Positions 51,604-59,403 are shown, numbered from the stretch's first letter. The stretch is DNA of 64,000 nucleotides from Pseudomonas sp. Fl4BN1 (GCF_009908285.1 NZ_JAAARM010000029.1:19942-83941); one strand, 5' to 3'. The notes: generated by a model not told the origin, from the letters alone. Made by a program: numbers and translations.

Positions 51604-51637
51604 CAAAAAAGGCACCTGGGATAAACGCCAGGTGCCT
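51604..51637 (-). terminator. Rho-independent terminator of the YkvI-type permease gene
   Basis: On the minus strand GGCACCTGG pairs with CCAGGTGCC across a 7-8-nt loop and is followed by six T. It lies 28 bp after the permease stop codon at 51665. Confidence 0.85.
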
Positions 51638-51664
51638 GATCCGTCGCGCAGGGCCGCTTAAGGG

Positions 51665-52720
51665 CTACGCCACCACAAGCCGCCGTGGCCGCAGCCAGCC
51701 GATTACCACCGCGGCAATCAGCAGGAACCCCAGGTAGCCGAAGAACGGATACACCTGTCCCACCAAACTGATAAAGCCCACCAGGCTGCCGACAAACGCC
51801 AGGGCGCCGGCGGCAATGGAGCCGAGGCGGAACTGCCGGGTGCCCGCCGGAAACAGCCGCGCGGAGAAGGAGTACAAGGTGCCCACGGCGGTGTTGAGGA
51901 TCATGCAGAAGATGATCAGCGCCATCAGCAATCCAAGCGCCGGGGAGACTTCGCTGGCGATCGACAGCATGGGCATCGGCAGGTCCGCCACGCTGTCCAG
52001 GCGCGACAGCAGGCCCAGGCTCATCACCAGCATCAGCAGGCCCAGCAGCGCGCCGCCGAGAATGCCGCCCCACATCGCCTGTTTCTCGCCCTTGGCTGCG
52101 CCGCCCATGATCGCCAGGATCGGCACCCCCGCCACGATGTTGTAGGACACATAGAGCAAGGCGCCCAGCAGCCAGTGGCTGGCGCCGGCTTCTTGCTTGG
52201 CCGCCAGTTGATTGAGTTCACCGAAACTCAGGTCGCGGGTGGCGGCGCCATACAGGGCCACGCCTACCGCGGTGATGATCAGGAAGGGCGTCACTGCGCC
52301 GATCATGCCGATGACTTTGTGCACGTCCAGGCACACGATGGCCACCACGATCAGGGTCACCAGCACGCTGCCGGCAATGGCCGGAATACCGAACTGCTGT
52401 TCCAGCAGGGCGCCGCCGCCGGCCAGCATCACCACGGTCACGGCGAACATGAAGAAGGTGATCATCAGGTCCACCAGGGCGCCCAGGTGCTTGCCGCACA
52501 GGGCTTGCACCACGTCCTTGTGCGATGCCGCCCGCAAGCGGCTGCCCATGCTGGCCAGGGCCATGCCGAGGAAGGTGAACAGCGCCGCGCTGACCACCGC
52601 GCCCGCCAGGCCCCAGACGCCGAAGTCGACGAACATCAACAGCAGTTCACGACCGGAGGCGAACCCCGCGCCGACTATCACACCGACGAAGGCGCCGGCG
52701 ATCTTCAGACTTTCTTGCAT
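51665..52720 (-). CDS. YkvI-type membrane transporter (APC-like)
   Basis: Membrane protein of 351 aa with about ten hydrophobic segments. The N-terminal MQESLKIAGAFVGVIVGAGF motif with GREL following is typical of the YkvI/branched-chain carrier-like group within the LeuT-fold superfamily. It is downstream of the RidA and DauA-like genes on the same strand, so uptake of a D-amino acid or similar substrate is plausible. The leader carries AACAACAACAAA at 52736-52747, just before the weak GGGGC ribosome binding site, a probable Crc/Hfq target. Confidence 0.8.
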   Translation of the reverse strand: MQESLKIAGAFVGVIVGAGFASGRELLLMFVDFGVWGLAGAVVSAALFTFLGMALASMGSRLRAASHKDVVQALCGKHLGALVDLMITFFMFAVTVVMLAGGGALLEQQFGIPAIAGSVLVTLIVVAIVCLDVHKVIGMIGAVTPFLIITAVGVALYGAATRDLSFGELNQLAAKQEAGASHWLLGALLYVSYNIVAGVPILAIMGGAAKGEKQAMWGGILGGALLGLLMLVMSLGLLSRLDSVADLPMPMLSIASEVSPALGLLMALIIFCMILNTAVGTLYSFSARLFPAGTRQFRLGSIAAGALAFVGSLVGFISLVGQVYPFFGYLGFLLIAAVVIGWLRPRRLVVA

Positions 52721-52822
52721 GACGATTAGCCCCGATTTGTTGTTGTTATGTGGGGTGGACGACCGCGTCATCTATTGGCGTGGCGGTCCTGGGCATCGCA
52801 CTTGAGGGCTGGGGCGGGTGAC

Positions 52823-53200
52823 TCAGTTTTCGCCGACCCAGGCCTGAACTTCGATCTCGACATCAACCCCCAGCGCCAGCTGGGCGCTGACGGTGGAGCG
52901 CACCGGGAAACCGTTCTTGAAGTGGCGCTGGTAAACCTCGTTGAAGCCGGCGAAGTGCTGCATGTCGGTGAGCCAGACGGTGCTCTTCACCACCTGGTCG
53001 AAGCAGGCGCCGCACGCGGCCAGGGTCTCGCCGATGCGCGCCATGGCGGCTTCGGTCTGCACGCGGATGTCGCCGTGCACCACTTCGCCTTCGGCGCTCA
53101 TCGGCACCTGGCCGGAGAGGAACAGAAAGCCGCCGACGCGAATCGCCCGGGAGAAGGGGTAGGGCAGGTGACTGGGGTAACGCTGGATATCAGTGGACAT
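52823..53200 (-). CDS. RidA-family imine deaminase
   Basis: RidA-type protein of 125 aa with AIRVGGFLFLSGQVPMSAEG, DIRVQTEAAMARIGETLAAC and FPVRSTVSAQLALGVDVEIE; the substrate-binding arginine is in PVRST. It follows the DauA-like dehydrogenase by 26 bp on the same strand. FAD dehydrogenases of this type release imino acids, which RidA proteins hydrolyse to 2-oxo acids and ammonia, so the two gene products form a natural pair. Confidence 0.9.
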   Translation of the reverse strand: MSTDIQRYPSHLPYPFSRAIRVGGFLFLSGQVPMSAEGEVVHGDIRVQTEAAMARIGETLAACGACFDQVVKSTVWLTDMQHFAGFNEVYQRHFKNGFPVRSTVSAQLALGVDVEIEVQAWVGEN

Positions 53201-53226
53201 GGCAAGGGCCTCGTGGGCTGGGTGGG

Positions 53227-54363
53227 TTAACGCAAGCGAGCGGGGGCCAGGGCCTGGGCATCGACGCCCTGGCTCAGCAGTTCTTCGGAGACCGGGTGGC
53301 CCAGCAGCAGGGCGCAGGCCAGTTGCGAGACGCCGGCCGCCGACTGGATGCCGTAGCCGCCCTGGGCGGCGAGCCAGAAAAAGCCTTCGCAACTGTCATC
53401 CCAGCCCACCACCAGATCGCCGTCGGTGACGAAGGAGCGCAGGCCGGCCCAACTGTGACGCGGGCGGCGGATGCTCAGGGAGGTGACGTTCTCGATGTGG
53501 TAGATGCCGGTGGCGATGTCCAGTTCTTCGGGCATCACGTCCTGGGGCGGCACCGGGTCGGCATTGGCCGGGGAACCGAGCAACTGGCCGGCGTCGGGCT
53601 TGAAGTAGAAGCTTTCGTCGATGCCGATCACCGCCGGCCAGCGGCTGAAGTCTTCACCCGGCGGGCCGTCGAAGGTGAAGGCGCTGCGCCGGCAGGGTTG
53701 CAGGCCGATGGGGGCCACGCCACAAAGCTCTGCCACCTCATCGACCCAGGCACCGGCAGCGTTCACCAGATTGCGCGCCTGCAGGGAACGGCCATCGCTG
53801 AGTGTGAGGTTCCAGTGGCGGTCTTCGCGGCTGGCCTCGACTATGTGGAGGTCGCACTCCAGCAGCCCACCGGCCCGGCGCATGGCCCGCAGGAAACCCT
53901 GGTGCAGGGCGTGCACGTCCAGGTCCTGAGCGGCGGTTTCCAGCATCGCCCCGGCAACGGCATCGGGGCGCAGGCAGGGCACCAGGGCCCGGGCCTGCTC
54001 GGCCGTGATCAGGCGCACGTTGGCGGAGCGGGCGCGGGTTTCATCGTAGGTCTGCTGCAACTGGTCCAGCTGTTCCTCGCTGGCGACGTACAGGCAGCCA
54101 CGAGGTTCCATCAGCGGGTGTTCGCAGAAACCCAGCGGCGGCCGCTGGTAGAAAGCCCGGCTGGCGCGGGTCAGGGCCTGGATCTGCGGAGTGCCGTAGG
54201 CCTCCATGAACATCGCCGCAGAGCGCCCGGTGGAGTGATAGCCCGGCTGCGATTCACGTTCCAGCACCAGCACGCTGGCCTGCCCGGCCAGCCGATAGGC
54301 CAGGGAAGCACCGGCAATACCGGCGCCGATGATGACGAAGTCGAAGCATTGGTTCGCGTGCAT
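53227..54363 (-). CDS. D-arginine dehydrogenase-like FAD oxidoreductase
   Basis: DAO-family flavoenzyme of 378 aa. The FAD motif FDFVIIGAGIAGASLAYRLA is followed by QPGYHSTGRSAA and FCEHPLMEPR, blocks I know from P. aeruginosa DauA, where a histidine and Glu87 shape the basic-substrate pocket. LLGSPANADPVPPQD and AAQGGYGIQSAAG also match DauA. A broad D-amino acid dehydrogenase, probably acting on D-arginine or D-lysine, is inferred. It is divergent from the XRE-cupin gene and leads the RidA-permease unit. The ribosome binding site is CAGGAACC. Confidence 0.85.
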   Translation of the reverse strand: MHANQCFDFVIIGAGIAGASLAYRLAGQASVLVLERESQPGYHSTGRSAAMFMEAYGTPQIQALTRASRAFYQRPPLGFCEHPLMEPRGCLYVASEEQLDQLQQTYDETRARSANVRLITAEQARALVPCLRPDAVAGAMLETAAQDLDVHALHQGFLRAMRRAGGLLECDLHIVEASREDRHWNLTLSDGRSLQARNLVNAAGAWVDEVAELCGVAPIGLQPCRRSAFTFDGPPGEDFSRWPAVIGIDESFYFKPDAGQLLGSPANADPVPPQDVMPEELDIATGIYHIENVTSLSIRRPRHSWAGLRSFVTDGDLVVGWDDSCEGFFWLAAQGGYGIQSAAGVSQLACALLLGHPVSEELLSQGVDAQALAPARLR

Positions 54364-54401
54364 GCCGGGGTTCCTGAATCGCTGAAAAATGACAGGGGCT
54401 A

Positions 54402-54439
54402 AAATTCTCACATACGAGAAATGTAAGATATGAGAATTT
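54402..54439. promoter_or_regulatory. Candidate operator of the XRE-cupin regulator
   Basis: AAATTCTCA at 54402-54410 and TGAGAATTT at 54431-54439 form a perfect 9-bp inverted repeat with a 20-bp centre. Inside it, TTCTC and GAGAA (54405-54420) form a second, closer pair. The AT-rich block lies between the divergent dehydrogenase and XRE genes and is the best candidate for autoregulation. It is absent upstream of the truncated second copy of the gene. Confidence 0.55.
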
Positions 54440-54528
54440 CCCAGTCAACCCGGGGTCATGGGTTAATATTTCGCCACGTGCCCCGGCCAGCGTCGCGGTT
54501 GCCCTTATTTGCCTGACAGAGAGCCCCA

Positions 54529-55158
54529 ATGAGTTCCGACCGAGCCCAGCCCGCCTCGAGCTCCCACGCCCATCCACTGATCGACAGGACCCAGGTCGGC
54601 GCCCGCCTGCGGACCATTCGCAAAAACCAGAAGCTGACCCTCAAGCAGCTCTCGGAACGCTCCGGCGTGGCCCTGTCGACCCTGTCGAAAATGGAGCTGG
54701 CCCAAGTCTCGGTCAGCTACGAAAAACTCGCCGCCGCGGCCCGCGCCCTGGGCGTCGACATCGCCCAACTGTTCACCCCGGCGCCGAACCTGATCCAGAC
54801 CCGCAGCGCCCAGGTGCAACCGACTGTGGTCAGCACCACCATCGCCGACGCCCCCGGCTACAGCACCGGCAACTACGACTACCACCCCATGGCCGGCGAC
54901 TTTCCCGGGCGCAGCATGACCCCCATGTACGCGCGGATCTTTGCCCGCGAGCTGCAGCAGTTTGAGGACTACATCCGCCACCCCGGGCAGGAATTCGCCC
55001 TGGTGCTGTCGGGGCGGGTGCGGATTCAGTTTGAGACCGGGGAGGCGGTGAGCATCGGCCCGCAGGAGACCGCTTACTTCAACAGCAGCATTGGCCATAT
55101 TTATTTGGCGGAAGGGGATGAGGATGCGGAGGTGATGGTGGTGATGTCGGAGCGTTGA
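54529..55158 (+). CDS. XRE-cupin transcriptional regulator
   Basis: Regulator of 209 aa. The XRE-type HTH at residues 22-80 reads VGARLRTIRKNQKLTLKQLS and SGVALSTLSKMELAQVSVSY. The C-terminal cupin (about 130-205) contains IRHPGQEFALVLSGRVRIQF. Such proteins sense a small metabolite in the cupin pocket and usually control a divergent amino acid or amine pathway gene. The divergent gene here is the DauA-like dehydrogenase. Most of this gene is repeated, without its 5' end, at 57703-58231. Confidence 0.88.
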   Translation: MSSDRAQPASSSHAHPLIDRTQVGARLRTIRKNQKLTLKQLSERSGVALSTLSKMELAQVSVSYEKLAAAARALGVDIAQLFTPAPNLIQTRSAQVQPTVVSTTIADAPGYSTGNYDYHPMAGDFPGRSMTPMYARIFARELQQFEDYIRHPGQEFALVLSGRVRIQFETGEAVSIGPQETAYFNSSIGHIYLAEGDEDAEVMVVMSER

Positions 55159-55196
55159 GGCCCCTCACCATCGAGCAAGGCATCCACAATTCCCGG
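54631..55196 (+). repeat. Left copy of a large direct repeat (XRE gene 3' part plus DUF3077 tail relic)
   Basis: From CTGACCCTCAAGCAGCTCTC at about 54631 to beyond the XRE stop codon the sequence is closely similar to 57703-58250. Directly after it, CATCGAGCAAGGCATCCAC (about 55169-55187) matches the 3' end of the DUF3077 gene at 58327-58345 (CATCGAGCAGGGCATCCAC). The left copy thus keeps a short relic of the same downstream gene, with about 80 bp between the two parts deleted. The rest of the gap to 55327 shows no gene. Confidence 0.8.
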
Positions 55197-55327
55197 TACA
55201 AGTGGTTAGGTTCAACCTGGACGTTTCGCACAATAGAAACAGACTCTGCACCCTCCTGAGTCATAAGCGGTTGGAGTTGAAGGTAATTAGAACTGTTGTG
55301 CAAAGCTCGGATTGTATTTGGCGCAGT

Positions 55328-55765
55328 TCAAATCCTGATCCTCGCCAGCATATCTTCGCCGTCTGCATCCATACCAACCTCGACAAACCCGAAACTGGAG
55401 TAAAACCCTTTGGCTACGATGTTGTTGGGGTTGTAGCAAATTTCAATTTCTTCCAAATCCGCGATCTGTTTTATTTCATGTAGGGCGAGGCCCAGCGCTA
55501 CTCTACCGATGGATTTCTGCTGATGTTCTTTGCCCACCATAAAGCGCCAGATAGAAACTTTGCCTTTTGACTCTTGCACCCACATAAAGAAGCCTACAGG
55601 CTCTCCATCCGCGATGATGGCGCGTGTGAAGTAACCTGGGTTGTACGCAGCCTCAACGAGCGACCAGGTATTACTTGCCACGTAGTCTTCCTGCTCTTCA
55701 GTAACCTCCAGTTCACAAATCGCTTCATAGTTTTTTTGCGTTACTTGGGTAAGCGAGATTTTCAT
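55328..55765 (-). CDS. GNAT-family N-acetyltransferase (PaiA/BltD-like)
   Basis: Acetyltransferase of 145 aa. The acetyl-CoA loop region reads WRFMVGKEHQQKSIGRVALG (Q-x-x-x-I-G), and the late motif is NPNNIVAKGFYSSFGFVEVG. The resemblance is to spermidine/polyamine acetyltransferases of the PaiA/BltD type. The codons are markedly more AT-rich than those of flanking genes, which suggests transfer. The leader TTCAGGAGACTT gives a good ribosome binding site. It lies inside the segment bracketed by the XRE repeats. Confidence 0.82.
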   Translation of the reverse strand: MKISLTQVTQKNYEAICELEVTEEQEDYVASNTWSLVEAAYNPGYFTRAIIADGEPVGFFMWVQESKGKVSIWRFMVGKEHQQKSIGRVALGLALHEIKQIADLEEIEICYNPNNIVAKGFYSSFGFVEVGMDADGEDMLARIRI

Positions 55766-55805
55766 AAGTCTCCTGAACTGGGGTGTGGATAAGGCTCAAT
55801 TAACT

Positions 55806-56046
55806 TTCACGGGCATTCAGTTCCTCCTGCGCCTTCGCCAGCAGCGCGGCGCTGTCCTGCGGCAGGCTTCGCACTCTAGCTGTTGCAGTTCGCGGCAGTT
55901 CTGGGGCGGCGGGGGATTCCGGTTAGCTCTCCGTGCAGCTCCAAGTAAGGTTTGAACTCCTCTGCGGCGTTCGTGCGGTATACGTCGTCACCAGGCTGCG
56001 TCCGTCGGTCGTTGCCGCCGTACACCGGGATCTTCGGTTTGTGCCC
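55806..56046 (-). pseudogene. Decayed coding remnant downstream of a GNAT gene
   Basis: The 280-bp gap between the two GNAT genes carries short protein-like stretches on the minus strand without start codons. One reads KPKIPVYGGNDRRTQPGDDV and continues to YRTNAAEEFKPYLELHGEL (55930-56040). Another, in a different frame, reads RSLPQDSAALLAKAQEELN and ends at about 55806. They look like pieces of the C-terminal half of a lost gene broken by a frameshift. The family is not recognised. Confidence 0.4.
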
Positions 56047-56595
56047 TTACTCTTTCGTATGTTCCAGCCATTCTTGGTAGGTGATACGGCTAATGTGTTC
56101 TGTCCGATAGTCTTGGAGGAACTGGTTGTATTTGTTTTCTTCCGTGTGATGAAAGCGAAAGCCACACTTGGATTGAGCAGCATAGGACTGGATGTTGTTG
56201 GCGAAGTAACCACACCAAAGTGCTTTGAGATTCAGGTTTTCAAAGGCGTGTCGCATCACTTCACGTACTGCTTCCGGAGTCAGGCCTTTGCCCCAGTACG
56301 GCACACCGATCCAGTAGGCGATTTCACCTTCCTGCTCACTGATTTCAAAATTGCTGTTGCTGCCTATGAGAATGCCCACACAACCAACAGCGCGGCGATT
56401 TTCCTTCAGTTCGATCGCGTACACCTCGGGGTGATTGAAGACCGTACGGATGATGTCGGCACTGTTCTCCACACTGGTGTGTGGGGGCCAGCCAGCGATA
56501 GGGCCGACTCGGGCGTCTTTGGCATATTCGTATAGATCGGCGGCGTCTGTGGCCTGCCAGGGGCGAAGCAAGAGTCGTTCTGTTTCAAGTGTCAT
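56047..56595 (-). CDS. GNAT-family N-acetyltransferase (RimJ/RimL-like)
   Basis: Acetyltransferase of 182 aa of the GNAT type 3 (RimJ/RimL) group. It opens TLETERLLLRPWQATDAADL and carries YWIGVPYWGKGLTPEAVREV (acetyl-CoA loop) and YAAQSKCGFRFHHTEENKYN. The ATG at 56595 has CAGGAC before it; the longer frame to 56760 overlaps the AraC start. Lower G+C than the core genes. It may acetylate a small amine or a protein N-terminus. Confidence 0.83.
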   Translation of the reverse strand: MTLETERLLLRPWQATDAADLYEYAKDARVGPIAGWPPHTSVENSADIIRTVFNHPEVYAIELKENRRAVGCVGILIGSNSNFEISEQEGEIAYWIGVPYWGKGLTPEAVREVMRHAFENLNLKALWCGYFANNIQSYAAQSKCGFRFHHTEENKYNQFLQDYRTEHISRITYQEWLEHTKE

Positions 56596-56751
56596 GTCCT
56601 GTACCCGAATGGATTGGTTCGTTCGGGACAGAGTATTGGGAGACAGATCATCGGTACACGCCAGTACCTCGGCTTTTTCGGTACTTTTCGAAACAGCTGC
56701 GCCAAGCGGTGATAGGATTTTGGCTCTTGTTTGTTGTAGCGCCGGGGCACT

Positions 56752-57606
56752 ATGCATCACATTCCGAAACTTTCCGCTCCTGACGACTCGATGCGGATGG
56801 GAGAAACCACGCTAGCGGAAGGGCTCGGTTTACCGCTCTCCTTCGGTCACGCTTACTTGACGCTGCTGGTATGCCTCTGCGGTAGTGCCCACTTCACTCT
56901 TAACTTCAAAGAGCATGCGGTTAGGCGCGGTGCTGTGATGCTGCTGGCTGAGGACACTATTGCCTTGCTAAAAAGTCGCTCGCGCCGCTTCAAGGTGTTT
57001 TTCTGCCTTATGCCGAAAAGTTTTGCCGCAGAGGTTGCCTACCCACTACCCAATACCTTGTTCGTATTTCTGCATGACCATCCTCATTGCGTTCCATCCA
57101 AGGACGACATGCCGCTGATAGAGAGCTGGGTGACGCAGATGCGGAACATTGCGCAGACCTGTCCCACCTACCAACGCATCATGTTGCGCAATCAGCTGCA
57201 GAACCTCTTTCTGAAAATAGCCGAGCAACTTCCAGCCAACCAGATAGAAAACAGGGGATTCAGCCGGAAGGAAATGCTTAGTTGGCGCTTCTGGGAATTG
57301 ATAGGCAAACATTGTGTGCGCCACAGAGATGTGAAGTTCTACGCCGACGCACTGAATATCACGCCGTTCTACCTGTCGCAGTTGACCAAAGCGTTTTTCA
57401 ATGACACACCCAAGGGCTTGATCGATCGGCAGGTAACCTTGGAGATCAAGGCTCTTCTTTCATACAGTGACTTGGCTATTGGCCGTGTGGCCGACGAATT
57501 GAACTTCGTCGACGCGTCTTACTTGTGTCGCTACTTCAAGCGCCAAACGGGAATTTCGCTTTCCCGTTATCGTAAGCATAAGAGAGAGGAGGGGGAGCAG
57601 GACTGA
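56752..57606 (+). CDS. AraC-family regulator with divergent N-terminal domain
   Basis: Regulator of 284 aa. The N-terminal 170 residues form an AraC-binding-like domain (HAYLTLLVCLCGSAHFTLNF, RGAVMLLAEDTIALLKSRSR). The C-terminal HTH pair reads FYADALNITPFYLSQLTKAF and VADELNFVDASYLCRYFKRQ, followed by a basic tail. Both G+C and codon use are atypical for the neighbourhood. It is divergent from the RimL-like GNAT gene and lies inside the XRE-bracketed segment. A start at 56791 (MRMGETT) is also possible. Target unknown. Confidence 0.8.
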   Translation: MHHIPKLSAPDDSMRMGETTLAEGLGLPLSFGHAYLTLLVCLCGSAHFTLNFKEHAVRRGAVMLLAEDTIALLKSRSRRFKVFFCLMPKSFAAEVAYPLPNTLFVFLHDHPHCVPSKDDMPLIESWVTQMRNIAQTCPTYQRIMLRNQLQNLFLKIAEQLPANQIENRGFSRKEMLSWRFWELIGKHCVRHRDVKFYADALNITPFYLSQLTKAFFNDTPKGLIDRQVTLEIKALLSYSDLAIGRVADELNFVDASYLCRYFKRQTGISLSRYRKHKREEGEQD

Positions 57607-57702
57607 CCTGCGGTCGAAATGGAGGAGGGAAGGCGCACTATGGAAAAGGTTTCCCTCCTGGATATAACACTGATTCCAGCGCGTGATCGGTTGTCCATAG
57701 GA

Positions 57703-58250
57703 CGAGCTGACCCTCAAACAGCTCTCGGAACGCTCCGGCGTGGCGCTGTCGACCCTGTCGAAAATGGAACTGGCCCAGGTCTCGGTCAGCTACGCAAAAC
57801 TTGCCGCCGCAGCCCGCGCCCTGGGTGTCGACATCGCTCAACTGTTCACCCCGGCGCCGAACCCGATCCAGACCCGCAGCGCCCAGGTGCAACCGACCGT
57901 GGTCAGCACCACCATCGCCGACGCCCCCGGCTACAGCACCGGCAACTACGACTACCACCCCATGGCCGGCGATTTTCCCGGGCGCAGTATGACCCCCATG
58001 TACGCGCGGATCTTTGCCCGCGAGCTGCAGCAGTTCGAGGATTACATCCGCCACCCCGGGCAGGAATTCGCCCTGGTGCTGTCGGGCCGCGTGCGGATTC
58101 AGTTCAAGACCGGGGAAGCGGTGAGCATTGGCCCACAGGAGACGGCCTACTTCAACAGCAGTGTCGGCCATATCTACCTGGCGGAAGGGGAGGAGGATGC
58201 GGAGGTGATGGTGGTGATGTCGGAGCGCTGAAGCCCCTGATCATCAAGCA
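57703..58250 (+). pseudogene. 5'-truncated second copy of the XRE-cupin gene (right repeat)
   Basis: Similarity to the intact gene begins abruptly at CTGACCCTCAAACAGCTCTC and lacks the first 34 codons, including the first HTH helix, the start codon, ribosome binding site and operator. From there to the stop at 58231 the frame is open and nearly identical in protein, with mostly silent base differences. A GTG at 57740 could initiate a 163-aa cupin protein without a working HTH, but no ribosome binding site supports it. It marks one edge of the inserted segment 55.2-57.7 kb. Confidence 0.82.
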
Positions 58251-58296
58251 ACAGCGCGGCGGATTGTGCTGCCGCGCCGTGCATTCGTGGCGCGTT

Positions 58297-58683
58297 CTAC
58301 TTCAGCGATGGCCTGTGGCGACTGCCATCGAGCAGGGCATCCACCACGGCCCGGGCCATCTCCACCGAGTGCACCAGGGACCAGATCAGGCCGCGCTCGA
58401 TGCCGCTGCCGCGCTCGGTGATTTCATCGGAGACTTCTTCGGCGCTTTTCAGCAGCAGGGAGACGTGGAGCAGGGCTTCTTCGGCGCTGATGCCGCCGCG
58501 TACCGAGAACAAGGAGTCGCGACTTACTGGGGTGCTGATGGTTTTTTTCAGTGACTGGATCAGAGAGGCATCGGGAGGCTGAAGTGACAGTTTTTGCCGG
58601 ATCTGCTGATTGGCCAGATCGTGTTCGGGGTTTCTGCCGCGCTGGGCAGCTGTGAGGGGCGGATCGGGGACGAGCTTTTTCAT
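58297..58683 (-). CDS. DUF3077-family small protein
   Basis: Protein of 128 aa, mostly helical and hydrophilic. The C-terminal block VRGGISAEEALLHVSLLLKS and EEVSDEITERGSGIERGLIW is the pattern I recall for the DUF3077 (also named DUF6124) proteins common in Pseudomonas. Function unknown. The ribosome binding site TAGGAG sits inside a perfect hairpin just before the ATG (see the separate entry), and the upstream 300 bp holds repeated structured elements. A relic of the 3' end of such a gene also follows the left XRE copy. Confidence 0.78.
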   Translation of the reverse strand: MKKLVPDPPLTAAQRGRNPEHDLANQQIRQKLSLQPPDASLIQSLKKTISTPVSRDSLFSVRGGISAEEALLHVSLLLKSAEEVSDEITERGSGIERGLIWSLVHSVEMARAVVDALLDGSRHRPSLK

Positions 58684-58689
58684 GGCGTA

Positions 58690-58710
58690 ACTCCTAATCG
58701 ATGGTAGGAG
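58690..58710 (-). promoter_or_regulatory. Hairpin sequestering the DUF3077 ribosome binding site
   Basis: On the minus-strand mRNA, CTCCTA pairs perfectly with TAGGAG across the 8-nt loop CCATCGAT, and TAGGAG is the ribosome binding site 7 nt before the ATG at 58683. In the folded state translation would be blocked, so an RNA thermometer, protein or small RNA may be needed to open it. The pairing is seen in the sequence; the function is inference. Confidence 0.6.
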
Positions 58711-58900
58711 CCTTCACCGTCGCTGCTAAACGATGGGGTGGCGGCCGTTCGCAGGTTAGCAGTACCGGTCGATTAGGAACCCGGCGCACCCGAAGATGCC
58801 CTGCGCACGGCCGCCATAAAACGGAGCCCAAAAAAACGCCACGTGAATGACGGCGCTGTGCGCCTAATCGATTGCGGGCTGCTAAACCCGGTCACTGAAT
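58691..58900. repeat. Repeated CCTAATCGAT / GCTGCTAAAC elements upstream of DUF3077
   Basis: CCTAATCGAT occurs at about 58693 and 58864, and its inverse TCGATTAGG at about 58771. GCTGCTAAAC follows at about 58732 and 58877, with GGTTAGCAG between. This gives two similarly oriented modules and one inverted piece within 210 bp. The pattern looks like a structured RNA or a recombination-type repeat rather than coding sequence. I do not recognise a named family. Confidence 0.45.
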
Positions 58901-59075
58901 GTGCAGTGACAGAGCGAGGCTAGCCAGCGGGTACACCAGGCGCAAGCGGCTAGGAGTTTCTAGGAAAGTTCGCACAATAGAAAGAGACTTAACGCTGCTT
59001 TGGGGCAACCAATGCTCGGTCCGTGAAAGCGGGGAGGGGCGGTTGGCGATGGTGGCGGAACGTTAAGGCCAGAAA

Positions 59076-59106
59076 CAACAAAGCCCGCACAAGGCGGGCT
59101 TTGTTG
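59076..59106. terminator. Bidirectional-looking terminator hairpin
   Basis: CAACAAAGCCCGC pairs with GCGGGCTTTGTTG across a short loop, with T-rich and A-rich flanks on the two sides. It resembles the terminators commonly placed behind Pseudomonas operons, but no gene ends right at it. The DNA from 59107 to 59403 is AT-rich and shows no gene I can support. Confidence 0.6.
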
Positions 59107-59403
59107 GTGCTTCGTTTGGTGGGCCGGGGTAATCTGAATTGATGTTCTATCTCATTAATTATTATCATTAAATTTATTTTTCTATTTTGATTGGAATACC
59201 AATTGGAATACCTCACGAGATAGCCATGCTCTGGCCCGTCGCTTGTAATCGATTTTACACCCTTGGTTCTCATCTATGAGTTACGCTTAATAAGAGGCTG
59301 AAGGTGGTGAGTGGCAGAAACTGGCCGGGTCTGTTGAAAAAGTAGATCCCCTTTCTGACCTTCGGCAGAATCTCAGCATTGGTCGGCGGGGGGACCAGAC
59401 AGC

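Noticed and set aside
58989..59273. A 94-codon minus-strand frame beginning MRTKGVKSITSDGPEHGYLV
   Set aside because: The first 25 residues look faintly like the start of an integrase, but the rest reads through an AT-rich stretch and a terminator hairpin; too weak to call.
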